DNA from: Ustilago trichophora
Lineage: Eukaryota > Basidiomycota > Ustilaginomycetes > Ustilaginales > Ustilaginaceae
Direction of reading: 5' to 3'
Assembly (NCBI GenBank): GCA_900323505.1
Contig: OOIN01000008.1
Span: 1,132,501 to 1,196,500 of the forward strand
Length of the DNA stretch: 64,000 nt
The notes under the pieces are model-generated. The model was given only the letters and a program-made list of their open reading frames with translations. It searched no databases and was not told the DNA's origin. Below, in pieces: positions 10,901 through 20,114 of the stretch. The position numbers and the translations under genes were made by a program. The stretch's first letter is position 1. Every line of letters begins with the position of its first letter.

Positions 10901-11878
10901 AGCAGTCGTGGCAGAGGGGGCTCCGCCAGAGGAAGCGCTTGAGCCGGCAACAGACGCTCTCTTTCCTGCAAGGGAAGAGGCAGTCGTACCGGCTGTCGAT
11001 GAAACGGGTGGTCGTCGGGCAGCAGTCGCGGTAGCAGTTGCGGGCGCAGCGGCAGACGTGGCTCCAATAGGCCTGCGCACACCGGTAGTGGTAGTTCCAG
11101 AAGTGGCAGTGGCAGTTGCTCCAGCAGGTTTGCGCACAGTGGCGGCGCCTGTGGCACTCACGGAGGAGCGAGCGGGTGATGGAGGCACTGTAGACACGCG
11201 TCGCGCCGTCGCTGTGGCTGCAGTGCCGGTGGCTGCGGGCCTCGCTGCTGTGCTTGCTGCAGAAGGTCGAGCGGTGGCTGCAGCTGTTCGAGCAGCACTT
11301 GTTGGGGCCAGACTGGTACGGCCGGTTACACTTGGACGAGTGACTGCCGCACCAGCAGAGGCTGCACCAGGCCTTGCAGTCGTAGCGGCGGAAGCTGGTC
11401 TGACACCAGAGACGCTGGGACGTCCCGCAACGCCCGTGCGCGCTGCGCCTGTGGCGGTGGTGGCGGTTCTGGTAGCGGCGGCGCCCACAGTCGAGGGACG
11501 AGAGCTCGGCAGCACTCGACGAGCTGCCGTCGCGGCAGCGGTAGCAGTAGGACCAGTCTTTGGAATACCAGGAGCCCGTGCGGCGGAGGGGGTCGATGGT
11601 GCAGAGGCTTTGGGCTCTTCCGTGGCAGTTGCGACATCAGCTTCGTCTTTGTCTCCCTTCTTGGTATCGTCTTCCGAGTTTGCATCCTCGACCTGATCGA
11701 CGCTTTCCTCTCCTCCGACGAGCTCGCCTCCCTCCTTTACGGAAGATGTGCGGTCGCTCTCAGCTACGGCGTCGTCCATAGACAATTCGCCCTCGGGAGT
11801 CGCCTGTTCTGGCTGGTCGCTACCATCGACCTCGTGATCAGCATGCATAGAGTCGCTGTACTCGTCGGCGTCCGACAT
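7937..11878 (-). CDS. large coiled-coil protein with basic Ala/Ser/Thr/Arg-rich domain
   Basis: Starting at the ATG at 11876-11878 (MSDADEYSD) the protein has 1313 residues. Residues 1-100 are acidic. Residues about 100-385 are a striking low-complexity domain built of A, T, S, R and P with recurring RPS, ARR and TGR words; it is strongly basic and resembles histone-H1-type or microtubule-binding tails. From about 390 to the end the protein is a nearly continuous coiled coil with heptads rich in E, K, A, L and Q (KDLQDKIAKLEAELSEQ near the start, LKQEIEQLEDRL near the end). Segment-like repeats containing ELAALKES and ELDVLKES occur in the middle. I recognise no enzymatic domain. A structural or tethering role (cytoskeleton, spindle pole, organelle) is inference. 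The upstream in-frame extension lacks an ATG and is left out. Confidence 0.85.
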   Translation of the reverse strand: MSDADEYSDSMHADHEVDGSDQPEQATPEGELSMDDAVAESDRTSSVKEGGELVGGEESVDQVEDANSEDDTKKGDKDEADVATATEEPKASAPSTPSAARAPGIPKTGPTATAAATAARRVLPSSRPSTVGAAATRTATTATGAARTGVAGRPSVSGVRPASAATTARPGAASAGAAVTRPSVTGRTSLAPTSAARTAAATARPSAASTAARPAATGTAATATARRVSTVPPSPARSSVSATGAATVRKPAGATATATSGTTTTGVRRPIGATSAAAPATATATAARRPPVSSTAGTTASSLAGKRASVAGSSASSGGAPSATTAAARRASITSNGTSTTGAAARPASAARSSLAPSARAGAATTATSAAAGAAARRSLAPAGAVASSAVKDLQDKIAKLEAELSEQSDQLDQLKSDLETKDEELQAKTVSLSAAEAKLAEAKDTVPVPDDDEEATSSSSAHVKELEAEVERLRAELGTSSEDRTDLASKHDAVLSEKEAAMAAAQSKIEDLENKLAEAQTALEDASAARVASTTEKDETQTAAMADLQDKLKASLEQIEEHQLSAKQAHDDADAAKKSIAELEQRIQQLTLEHEQKASAGEDEASKQLAEQREAHESAVTAAAVAAKEASEKEVELLSQNEKLQTELDEIKFQLSEALKKASEASAAGEEGASTLADKEAELASLKESNDKLQKHAEELAALKESHSGLQKKAAELDVLKESHDDLQQKTSQLTTLQKRNEELEKQVSALAELEQRNRDLQDQIESNSSAFETRLAEAVAAAEAAVLVKAQHAHHEERASADSRHSESLAQAVEQARTEAEQKHAAVLEDAISSARRELSAEHAKKLEHALEEANAKHLEQKAIELDAARREAEEQTRAAMQKTHEVSLEEARASDASRHAEELSTLADAHEKTLSQTRDEHATELASRNDAAEERVKELQQTLEEIKTELAGQEAKYAAQVAEVKAEHDQKVMDAFEKARAEAGDGHSTDLQALKEQSSKTIEQMRKSHVDELEAVQAAHATALSEAAERHASELKRVQLELTAAQGDLKKIKDALTQLQTEKDASDARIKSLEAELTSASDQAKKAASDSAAASSSQTTALQMQVEQLEQELSEVRNAHNQSQTAFVEQFEAISAQHAADKEALVQKHVDEVGQLTRKHEEDLVPFREKSQQDLDKLMDLQDKLDEAERARDAANKELALMASKVAATPTTAASLLDGQGKENQEMSDLERLHAAHTEKVALLSNQHHEQLEKLLAERRSERDELENVQRDLQNAKLEVRFLTESQEDVDKLKQEIEQLEDRLRTAAAS

Positions 11879-12016
11879 GTTGAATGATGAAGTGTGAAAT
11901 GAGTGGATGATGGAAGCAAGAAAGTAAGGTTGGCTGTATGCCTCTGAGCTCATTCCACGCTGTTTTGTGCCTGTCTGTGCGGCGCATGCGTGTGCACACG
12001 AAAGCGTTTCTGTGAA

Positions 12017-12047
<31 letters not shown>

Positions 12048-12435
12048 CAAATCGCATGTGATTTCTCGAAAGTGACACTTTTCCCAGAAATCACAAAGAC
12101 GCGTCCCTTCTCTCGTGCCAGAGATCATCCTTTGCTTCAACCGAGCCACAAAAAGAAAAAATGAAAAAATGAAAAAATGAGGAATCCATGTTGAAATGCT
12201 GGAATTGCTGGGATCATGTTGAATGCTTTTGGGAGCGGGATATCATGTTGAATGGGTACAGAATACAGAGGTGGAACAGATGCAAAAGAAAAGACGATGA
12301 CGACAATAATGGGAACCAGGATTTAGACTATAGGCAAGGAAGAAGGGGAACTAGAGGCGCTGGGCCCGGACCCGAGCAGTTGATGCTGGACCCTTGGGCA
12401 GACAGGGCTAAGAGTGGAGATAGGGGAAAGGGGTT
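11879..12435. other. intergenic DNA with a (TG)14 microsatellite
   Basis: This holds the 5' region of the coiled-coil gene and the 3' region of MET6. (TG)14 lies at 12017-12044, followed by short AAAAAATG tandem copies near 12155-12180 and a direct repeat of ATCATGTTGAATG near 12213 and 12242. No coding ORF is credible. Confidence 0.6.
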
Positions 12436-14915
12436 TTAAGCAAGGGTCTTGCGGCACTCCTCAGCAGCCTCAACCATGTTGGTGAGCTGGGCAGTGCACT
12501 CCTCCCAGGTACGGGTCTTGAGACCACAGTCAGGGTTGACCCAGATCGAGTCCTTGGGGAGAACCTCGGCCATGGCCTTGATGCGGCCGACCATCTCGTC
12601 CTTGCTGGGGACACGAGGAGAGTGGATGTCAAAGACACCGGGGCCAATGTGCGAGGGGTAGCCGACCTTCTTGAAGGCACCGAGGAGGTGCTCACCAGAC
12701 TTGGAGTGCTCGATCGAGATCATGTCGGCGTCAAGCTCGATGATCGACTTCATGATCAGCGAGAAGTCCGAGTAGCAGAAGTGCGAAGCAATGTTCATGG
12801 CGTCAGAGCAGCCCGAGGTCGAGAGGCGGAAAGAGTCGACGGCCCATCGGAGGTAGCCGGCCCAGTCCTTCTGGCGGAGGGGAAGACCCTCACGGATGGC
12901 GGGCTCGTCGACCTGGACAGCGCGGACACCAGCCTTCTCGAGGTCGATGACCTCGTCGCGGAGGGCAAGAGCGATCTGCTTGGACTGAACCTCCTTGCTG
13001 ATGTCGGCACGGGGGAACGACCAGTTGAGGATGGTGACGGGACCAGTGAGCATGCCCTTCATGGGCTTCTTGGTGAGGCTCTGGGCGTACGACGACCATC
13101 GGACGGTCATGGGGGCAGGTCGGCTGACATCCGAGACAACGACGGGGGGTCGGACGTATCGCGAACCGAACGACTGAACCCAGGCGTTCTGGGTGAAGAC
13201 GAAACCGTCGAGGAGCTCGCCGAAGTACTGAACCATGTCGTTACGCTCGGGCTCACCGTGGACGAGGACGTCGAGGTTGAGAGCCTCCTGCTTCTCAACG
13301 ACCATCTTGATCTCGTCCTCGAGGAACTTCTCGTACTCTTCCTTGGTGATCTCCGACTTGGTGAAGCGGGCACGGTACTGACGAATCTCCTTGGTCTGGG
13401 GGAACGAACCGATGGTGGTGGTGGGGAAGATGGGGAGGTTGAGGTGCTCCTTCTGAACCTCCTTGCGGACCGAGAAGGGCGACTTGCGGGCAAGGTCCTC
13501 ATCCTTGATGTTGGCAACGCGCTCACGGACAGCGGGGTCCGAGTTCTTCTCAAAGTCACGACGAGCCTTGATGCTCTTCTCGTTGGCGGCAAGAGCATCA
13601 GCGGCGGAGCTGGGGTCACGGAGAGCAGCAGCGAGGGTGGCGATCTCGGCGCACTTCTCGTTGGCGAACGAGAACCAGTCAAGCACCTCGGCGCTGAGCT
13701 TCTTCTCGTTGGCGATGGTGATGGGAGTGTGGAGGAGCGACGAGGACGAAGCGATCTGGACACGGGCGGCGTCACCGCCGAGGGCCTCGACGGCCTTCTG
13801 GGCGGTCCTGAGGGCGGCGCTGAGGTCAGTCTTCCAGATGTTTCGGCCCGAGACGAGACCGAGCGAGACAACGTGCTTGGTGTTGGCGAAGGCCGAGAGG
13901 ACCTCGTCGAGCTGCTCAGGGGCACGGTCGAGGTCGATGTGGAGACCAGCGACGGGGAGGGTCTTGACAATCTCGAGGTTGGACTCGAGCTTGTTGAAGT
14001 AGGTGGCGATCATGATCTTGACCGAAGGAGCAGCCTTGGCAATGGTCTCGTAGGCAGCCTTGAACTCGGCAGCGTACTGCTGAGCACGGTCGAGGACGAG
14101 GACGGGCTCGTCGATCTGGACCCACTCGGCACCGGCGTCGGCGAGCTGGGCGAGCATCTCACCGTAGACGGGGGCAAGCTTCTCGAGGAGCGAGACGGGG
14201 TCGAGCTCGGCGTCCTTGGCGTCCTTGCCGGGCTTACCAAGAGCAAGGAGGGTGACGGGACCAACGAGGACGGGGCGGGCGTTGTAGCCGGCCTCCTTGG
14301 CCTCGACAAAGTCGTCAATGGGCTTGGTGTTGTTGATCTTGAACTCGGTGGACTCGCTCAACTCGGGGACGAGGTAGTGGTAGTTGGAGTCGAACCACTT
14401 CTGCATCTCGGTGGCGGGGAGATCGACGCCGTTCTTCTGGTGGCCACGGGCCATGGCGAAGTAGGTGTCGAGAGCATCGAGACCCGACTTGGCGTAGTTC
14501 TCGGGGATGAGGTTGAAGGTGTTGGAGGCATCGAGGACGTGGTCGTAGAGCGAGAAAGTACCGGTGGGGACAACGTCAACACCAGCGTCCTTGATGAACT
14601 TGTAGGTCTGGAGACGCTGCTCCTTGGCGACCTTGAGGAGCTCCTCCTGAGAGGTCTTGCCACCCCAGTAGGCCTCAAGGGCCTTCTTGACCTCACGCTG
14701 GGGTCCAATGCGGGGGTAACCGAGAACGGCGGAAGTACTGCAATGAAGCAATGCAATGAAAGGAAGAGGGGGAGGTCAGTTACTGGAAGGCAGAAAAGAA
14801 GAGTGCAGGAGGAGGACAGGGGCCCTTCGCTGAGCTCTGCACCAGGGCGACGAAGGAGAACCCCTCTTGCACGCATTTGGAGTGAGCAAAGCATGGAATC
14901 AGATACTTACGCCAT
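12436..14915 (-). CDS. MET6: cobalamin-independent methionine synthase
   Basis: The enzyme (EC 2.1.1.14) transfers the methyl group of 5-methyltetrahydropteroyl-triglutamate to homocysteine in the cytosol. The coding sequence is two exons: 14911-14915 (ATGGC) and 12436-14737, with a 173-nt intron that begins GTAAGT at 14910 and ends CAG at 14738-14740. Joining gives MATSAVLGYPRIGPQREVKK and a 768-residue protein, the normal length for the family. The N-terminal folate-binding barrel and the C-terminal catalytic barrel are both complete. Zinc ligands are visible as HFC near residue 653 and the cysteine of NPDCGLKTR near residue 736. Without the intron the frame opens upstream of exon 2 but has no ATG, which supports the splice. 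Codon use is heavily biased to C/G third positions, as expected for a highly expressed gene. Confidence 0.97.
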
Positions 14916-16677
14916 TTTGTATGTGTGAAGTGGGCGAGCGAAACGGGGAAAGATGATGGCGATGAGGAGAAAGAATAGCCTGGACTGGAAAGATCTAGAC
15001 TAAGGGGAGAAGCTTCTTGTACGTGAAGACGAGCAAGAAGAAAGCCAAGATATGTTTGGTTGCGACGGGGCGCGATGAGAGTTGTTTGATAGATGGAAGG
15101 GAGGGAGGATGACGATGGTGTGAGGAAGGGAGAAGGGAAGGAAGGAAAGAAGAAGTGCAAACAAGAAGTGATGGGATCAAATAGGGAATCGGAAGGATGA
15201 GGGAGCGAGCCAGCGAGAGCTTTTGGACCACACTGGAATGGAGCAGTGTGTCGCGCTAGGGCCAGGCGTTGCTACACTGGTCCCACACGCACTGTCTGAG
15301 AAGAAGGAAAAGGTTGGTGTAGACGTTGGGGCAATCTGCAGAAGACGACACTCGCCACCTGTCACATTTCAGTCGTCTTCTCCCTTTTGACCTTTTTTTT
15401 TTCTTCTTCTTCTTCTTCTGAAAACGGCACTTGGCCCAAGCGAAGAGAGTGAAAATTGAAAGACAGGGCGGTGACCGAGTGTGTAGTGCGCGTCGCATCC
15501 ACGTTCATCCAATCGAACGAGCGAATTTTTTTTTCTTTTCTCCCCTCTCTGATTTCCCAGGCATTTTGTCCGCTTGCGCCGGGTGTCATTTTCCCCCTCC
15601 TTTTTCTTCTTCTTCTTCTTCTTCTTCTTGAGAGAATTGCAGGCATCCCAGCAGAGGATTCCGAGTGTCGTCTGCCACTCCATAGACCTGCAGCCAAAAA
15701 GGCGTGCTATGAAGGAAATTCAAAAAAAAGGGTTCATATGGTTTCCTCAGCCTATCAGGTGCCAGATCAGCAATGATTCGAGTCAGAATCCCCCCAGCTT
15801 CCAGCTTGCTCCCCGCCCCTTGTGATGTCTTTCTGATCTTTTCAGACGTTTTGGTTGGTTGAAAACCCGACAATGAGATCGGCCAAGCGGAACACACCGA
15901 GAAGTTAGTGGCGGTTCACGTACGATTCTGCCACTTATCACTTCTTCTTCTTCGCATGCTCGCACGCTCCACTTTTCCTTTTTTTTTCGTTCTTTCTTTT
16001 TCTTTTTTTTATGTCCAGAGAGATTCGCTCAGCCCTGCGATGGAGGATGCTCACGTAGCTGAATCATGCCGAACGCCTTTCTCGCCTGTTGTCAACCTAG
16101 CCCTTTCTCCGAAGGCTGTCAACGTGCTCGACTTGCAGCAACTCTTTTGCTCACCGTGCTCTTCGATCATCATTCTTCCCCTACAGTGCGTGTTACAATG
16201 TCTTGGTCTGTTCACTGTATTTTGTCGTTGCAGTAGTGATCCTGTGACTGGAGTGAAGCAAGCTTATGCGGCCAAAGATACAGTAGTGGTTGCAAGTGTG
16301 CACAGATGCATGTGTGCAAAAGAATAGTTGCCCGATCGTAACTGTTCGCATCGATAGCAATCTTGCAACAATCGCCCAATCAAGATGGTTTGGCGTTTGC
16401 CGAAATATCCTAGATGTTAGCAGGCATGTCTCAACACTCTCTGAGAGAAATTTCCGATGTTAGGTCTTCGTTCTCTATTCGCTCAAAATTAACTGCGGAT
16501 GTCCGTGCGTCTTTGAGCCTTGATTAGCCAGCTGTGTGTGAGCCTATCCGCCTTCACAGCCTCAATCCAACTTACTCTACATACTCCTGGCTCATACACT
16601 TCACACCACGCTCAAACTCGCATCGTGATCGCATCCGTAGTCCTAGGTGTAAGGCTCAGAGCCAGTCGGCGTCCATC
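14916..16677. other. divergent promoter region of MET6 and the TBC gene
   Basis: This 1.76-kb stretch lies between two outward-facing genes. It is rich in polypyrimidine tracts, with (TTC)n at about 15401-15419 and 15604-15629, T-runs near 15392 and 15525, and a TACAGTA word at 16279. Overlapping ORFs on both strands are low-complexity and I do not accept them as genes. Confidence 0.6.
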
Positions 16678-19041
16678 ATGTCTACCATCGCGCACTCGTT
16701 GCGCGACTATCGCTCGCCAACTCGCTCTCAGCTCTTCGCACACGCTTTCTCCCTGCCGACAGGAGAGTCGCCCATCGCAGATGCAGAGATCACCTCGTCA
16801 GTCTTGTCTCTCTCCGCCGCCACCAAAGATGGCCTGCAGGAGGATCAGGTCTATGCCGGACGATTGACGCTCACACAGTCTTTCCTATGCTTTGCGAGCC
16901 AAGGCGACCGTGGCCGCAGCTGCCGAATGAACCTGCCACTGTGGTGCGTGCGCCGCGTCGAACGCCTCAACACCAAAGGAACCGTATTTGCGCTCAGCAT
17001 TGTCGTATGGCACGGCATGAAGATCATCCTGCAGCTCAATGCGCTACGTCCTACATGCGAGCACTTTTGTGCCGTCTTGCGCGACCAGCTTCGTGCACAG
17101 CTCGGCAACATGAAACTCCTCAAGCCTTTCCTCGCTGGCTGCTACAGCGAGTTCCTCATCTCTGACGACCTTTCCGATCCAAAAGGCAAGCGTCCAGCCA
17201 CAGATGCCTCTCTCACACCCGCATCCGAACCAGACGAATCTTCCAAATCCATGTCAGCCGATGCATCAGGTGCAGCATCCGCAACAACCGAAGTGGATGC
17301 CCCTGCTGACAAGGAGCCTCCAAAGTACCAGGCTGGACTGGGTGCAACCTTTGGCTTCCCCGGTGATGCCCGCAAGTTGCGGGAGAAGAGCAAGCTCAAG
17401 CTCTGGAGAGACTACTTTATGGCTCACGGTCGCAACCTTACCTTACTCCGATACCCGCAGTTCCTTCGTCTTGTCCAAGTCGGCTTGCCAAATCGACTGC
17501 GTGGAGAGATTTGGGAGCTCACAAGCGGGTCCATCTACAACCGCTTTGCGCATGCGGGCGAGTACCAAGCCATCCTCAAACGATACCAAGGCATTACCAG
17601 CACCAGCACCGAGGAGATCGAGAAGGATCTCAACCGCAGTCTACCGGAATACCCAGCCTACCAGACACCGGAAGGAATCGAAACGCTGCGTCGAGTCCTC
17701 GTCGCTTATAGCTGGAAGAACCCAGAGCTTGGCTACTGTCAGGCGATGAACATTGTGGTCGCTGCCATCTTGATCTACATGAGCGAGGAGCAATGCTTCT
17801 GGTTGCTCGATACACTGTGCGAGAGGCTACTGCCCGGCTACTACACACAGTCCATGTCTGGCACGTTGCTCGACCAAAAGGTGTTTGAGAACCTTGTGCA
17901 GCGTACACTGCCCATGATTCACGAGCACTTTGTCAAGACCGACATCCAACTGAGTGTCGCTTCGCTGCCTTGGTTCCTGTCGCTGTACATCAACTCGATG
18001 CCCATGATCTTTGCTTTCCGCATCGTGGATTGCTTCATGGCTATGGGACCCAAGGTGCTTTTCCAGGTGGGACTTGCCATTCTCAAGATCAACGGTGAGG
18101 AGCTTTTGCAGGTCACCGACGACGGCGCTTTCATCAGCCTGATCAAGGGCTATTTCCGATCTTTGGGAGACAGCGCGCACCCCAACAGCGCCAATCCACG
18201 TCATCGCCAGATCACCAATTTCCAGGAGCTGCTCGTGGTTGCATTCCGCGAGTTCGGCATTATCACGGACGAAACGATCGCCAGCGAGCGTCGCCGATTC
18301 CGACAAGAGATTGTGCAGGAGATTGAGCTGTTCGCCAAGCGCAGCGCTATTCGCAATCTCAAGAATCATGGCCGATTCTCCAAGGATCAGATTGGACTCA
18401 TCTATGACCAGGTAGTCGAATCCATCTACCGGGCCAGACATGCACCCGGTGCGATTGCAGATACCAAAGCGAATCCAAACGCTGGTATCGTGGCCAACGA
18501 TCCCAAGGAGGTGATGGAAAAGGCGCTGGCACGCGAGTTGAACAAGGAGCAGAATGAGGAAACGCTCAATGACTACAAGGAGATGCGGATCGATCTCAAG
18601 ACGTTCCGGCTCTTCCTGGGCGAGGTGGCGACGTGGGCACGAGACGAATACGTGGTGTCGAATGGCTTCCAGGAGCGGGTGGAGCGACGTGTGCCAGAGC
18701 ACGAAACCGTGGCGCGGCTCTTCCGATTCTGGGACAAGGAGAAGCGCGGGACGCTCTCATTGCAAGACATTGTGACTGGACTGGACGGTATCATGTTCAA
18801 CCAGGACGATGTGATGGCCAACATTCAGTGGTTCTTTGAGCTGCACTCGGATGGACGACCATCGCTGACCAAGGAAGAGGTGCTGCGTCTGAGCGAGTCG
18901 CTGCTCTTCTTCTTCCGCAACGAGCCCAACGACGGCTACCTGGGTGCAGTGTCTCAGTTGATTGCCCAAGCGTTTGAGCACGGTGGAGAAGGCAGCTACG
19001 AAAACAAGGCTGCGGCTGGCGCACCGGCGGCTTTGAAGTGA
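16678..19041 (+). CDS. GRAM/TBC-domain Rab GTPase-activating protein (Gyp2/Mdr1-type)
   Basis: From the ATG at 16678 (MSTIAHSL) the protein has 787 residues; the frame is open upstream but with no ATG. Residues about 45-140 look like a GRAM domain (VYAGRLTLTQSFLCFASQ). The TBC domain spans about 262-480 (VGLPNRLRGEIWELTSG). It contains both catalytic fingers: the arginine in IEKDLNR near residue 314 and the glutamine in GYCQAMN near residue 352. A C-terminal region near residues 677-745 reads as an EF-hand-like pair (FRFWDKEKRGTLSLQDIV). This order matches the TBC1D8/9 and yeast Gyp2/Mdr1 group, which stimulate GTP hydrolysis on Rab proteins in membrane traffic and the recycling endosome route. 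The Rab substrate cannot be read from sequence. Confidence 0.88.
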   Translation: MSTIAHSLRDYRSPTRSQLFAHAFSLPTGESPIADAEITSSVLSLSAATKDGLQEDQVYAGRLTLTQSFLCFASQGDRGRSCRMNLPLWCVRRVERLNTKGTVFALSIVVWHGMKIILQLNALRPTCEHFCAVLRDQLRAQLGNMKLLKPFLAGCYSEFLISDDLSDPKGKRPATDASLTPASEPDESSKSMSADASGAASATTEVDAPADKEPPKYQAGLGATFGFPGDARKLREKSKLKLWRDYFMAHGRNLTLLRYPQFLRLVQVGLPNRLRGEIWELTSGSIYNRFAHAGEYQAILKRYQGITSTSTEEIEKDLNRSLPEYPAYQTPEGIETLRRVLVAYSWKNPELGYCQAMNIVVAAILIYMSEEQCFWLLDTLCERLLPGYYTQSMSGTLLDQKVFENLVQRTLPMIHEHFVKTDIQLSVASLPWFLSLYINSMPMIFAFRIVDCFMAMGPKVLFQVGLAILKINGEELLQVTDDGAFISLIKGYFRSLGDSAHPNSANPRHRQITNFQELLVVAFREFGIITDETIASERRRFRQEIVQEIELFAKRSAIRNLKNHGRFSKDQIGLIYDQVVESIYRARHAPGAIADTKANPNAGIVANDPKEVMEKALARELNKEQNEETLNDYKEMRIDLKTFRLFLGEVATWARDEYVVSNGFQERVERRVPEHETVARLFRFWDKEKRGTLSLQDIVTGLDGIMFNQDDVMANIQWFFELHSDGRPSLTKEEVLRLSESLLFFFRNEPNDGYLGAVSQLIAQAFEHGGEGSYENKAAAGAPAALK

Positions 19042-19510
19042 GGAGCAGGCTTTCTTTTCTTTTTCTTTTACTTTTACTTTTACTTTTTCTTTTCTTTCGT
19101 TGAAGTCCTTTGCATTCGCATCCGCACTCTTGTTCATTCATTCGCACAGCATACTTGCATGAACACTCCACTTGACAATCCTACCTTGCATCAGCGTGGA
19201 CTGATGTGACTGTCTGTTTGTGAATAGAAGGATAGCTTCACGATGACGAGCAAGTGTTACTTTTGGAGAGCTTTGGTTCAGCGTGATGCGAACGGGACGT
19301 TTTAGGCCGTTGAGCCGAGCCAAGTTCCATGGAGAGACGAAGCAGCAAGGGGACAATGCCCAACAGAAAACTGAAATTGTGACAGCGCGTACGCCACGAT
19401 GGAATTGAAATGGCCAAGTACAGTCGCGTCCAAAACTGTCCCATAATTTTGTTCTGAGCTGAATATCAATGAGGCTCCACACCAGTCATTTTTACAAATC
19501 TAAGCCTCCT
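19042..19510. other. 3' flank of the TBC gene
   Basis: It begins with a pyrimidine-rich TTTTACTTTT tract (about 19053-19095), probably 3' UTR, and runs to the left arm of the inverted repeat. I see no gene. Confidence 0.5.
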
Positions 19511-19637
19511 CACAAGAATGATCACCACCATAATGTCGATATTTTCCTAGCTCATATCTAAAACCTGGATGTGATAGATGCTATCCATAGCTACAACTTC
19601 CTCACCAACAAAAAAAATAGTTCAGTCTTGGTTATTG
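19511..19637 (+). repeat. left inverted arm
   Basis: 127 bp, pairs with 19988-20114 on the opposite strand with about 94% identity counted by eye. Confidence 0.9.
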
Positions 19638-19987
19638 AACGGGAACAGCATCAAGATAGCCTTAAATTGGGGTCAAAAATTTTGTGAAATTCAACTGTAC
19701 AGCGCAGTATTGCGAAAAAACACCCCCCTTCACAAGAATGGAAATCACACTATGATCAATGTTGCTGCTCACTTGCACCAATCATGGTGTGCGTAGCTGG
19801 TATGTATAGCTACAACTTTCTCACCAACATATAGGCAAGTGTCTGCTGACATTGAGGAGAAAAAGGCAGTATAAGGAAGGGTATCTTCAAATTTTCGAAT
19901 TGAAAATTCCAGAGACTGATAAAGTGCACAAATGCGCAAATTTTGGACTCAGATTTCCAAAAAAAGAGAGCCAATTCTGCTACAGCA

Positions 19988-20114
19988 CAATAACTAAGAC
20001 CAAACTATTTTTTCTGTTGGTGAGTAAGTTGTAGCTATGGATAGCATCTATCACATCCAGGTTTTAGATATGAGCTAGTAAAATATTGACATTAAGGTGG
20101 TGATCATTCTTGTG
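19988..20114 (-). repeat. right inverted arm
   Basis: 127 bp, reverse complement of 19511-19637 with about 8 differences. Beyond its outer end, similarity to the internal degenerate copy seems to continue weakly (GAAACACC words). Confidence 0.9.

Larger units (their letters stand above)
19511..20114. mobile_element. 604-bp AT-rich element with 127-bp inverted arms
   Basis: Two arms face each other: 19511-19637 and the reverse complement of 19988-20114. By eye they differ at about 8 of 127 positions. The outer ends both read CACAAGAATGATCACCACC inward. The 350-bp centre is AT-rich, codes for nothing convincing, and contains a degenerate third copy in the left-arm orientation (TTCACAAGAATG near 19729, AGCTACAACTTTCTCACC near 19808). 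The layout fits a non-autonomous inverted-repeat element (MITE or foldback) or a rearranged nested insertion. I could not find a convincing target-site duplication at the arm ends. Confidence 0.6.

Noticed and set aside
10689..11696. 335-codon Ala/Val-rich frame opposite the coiled-coil gene
   Set aside because: It mirrors the Ala/Thr/Arg low-complexity region and has no features of its own.
12622..14928. 768-codon open frame opposite MET6
   Set aside because: MET6 on the other strand is unmistakable. The mirror frame is again an effect of biased codon use and has a repetitive, E/V/G/L-rich composition.
15400..15700. Lys/Arg- or Phe/Leu-rich ORFs around the TTC repeats
   Set aside because: They are products of microsatellite DNA read in different frames.
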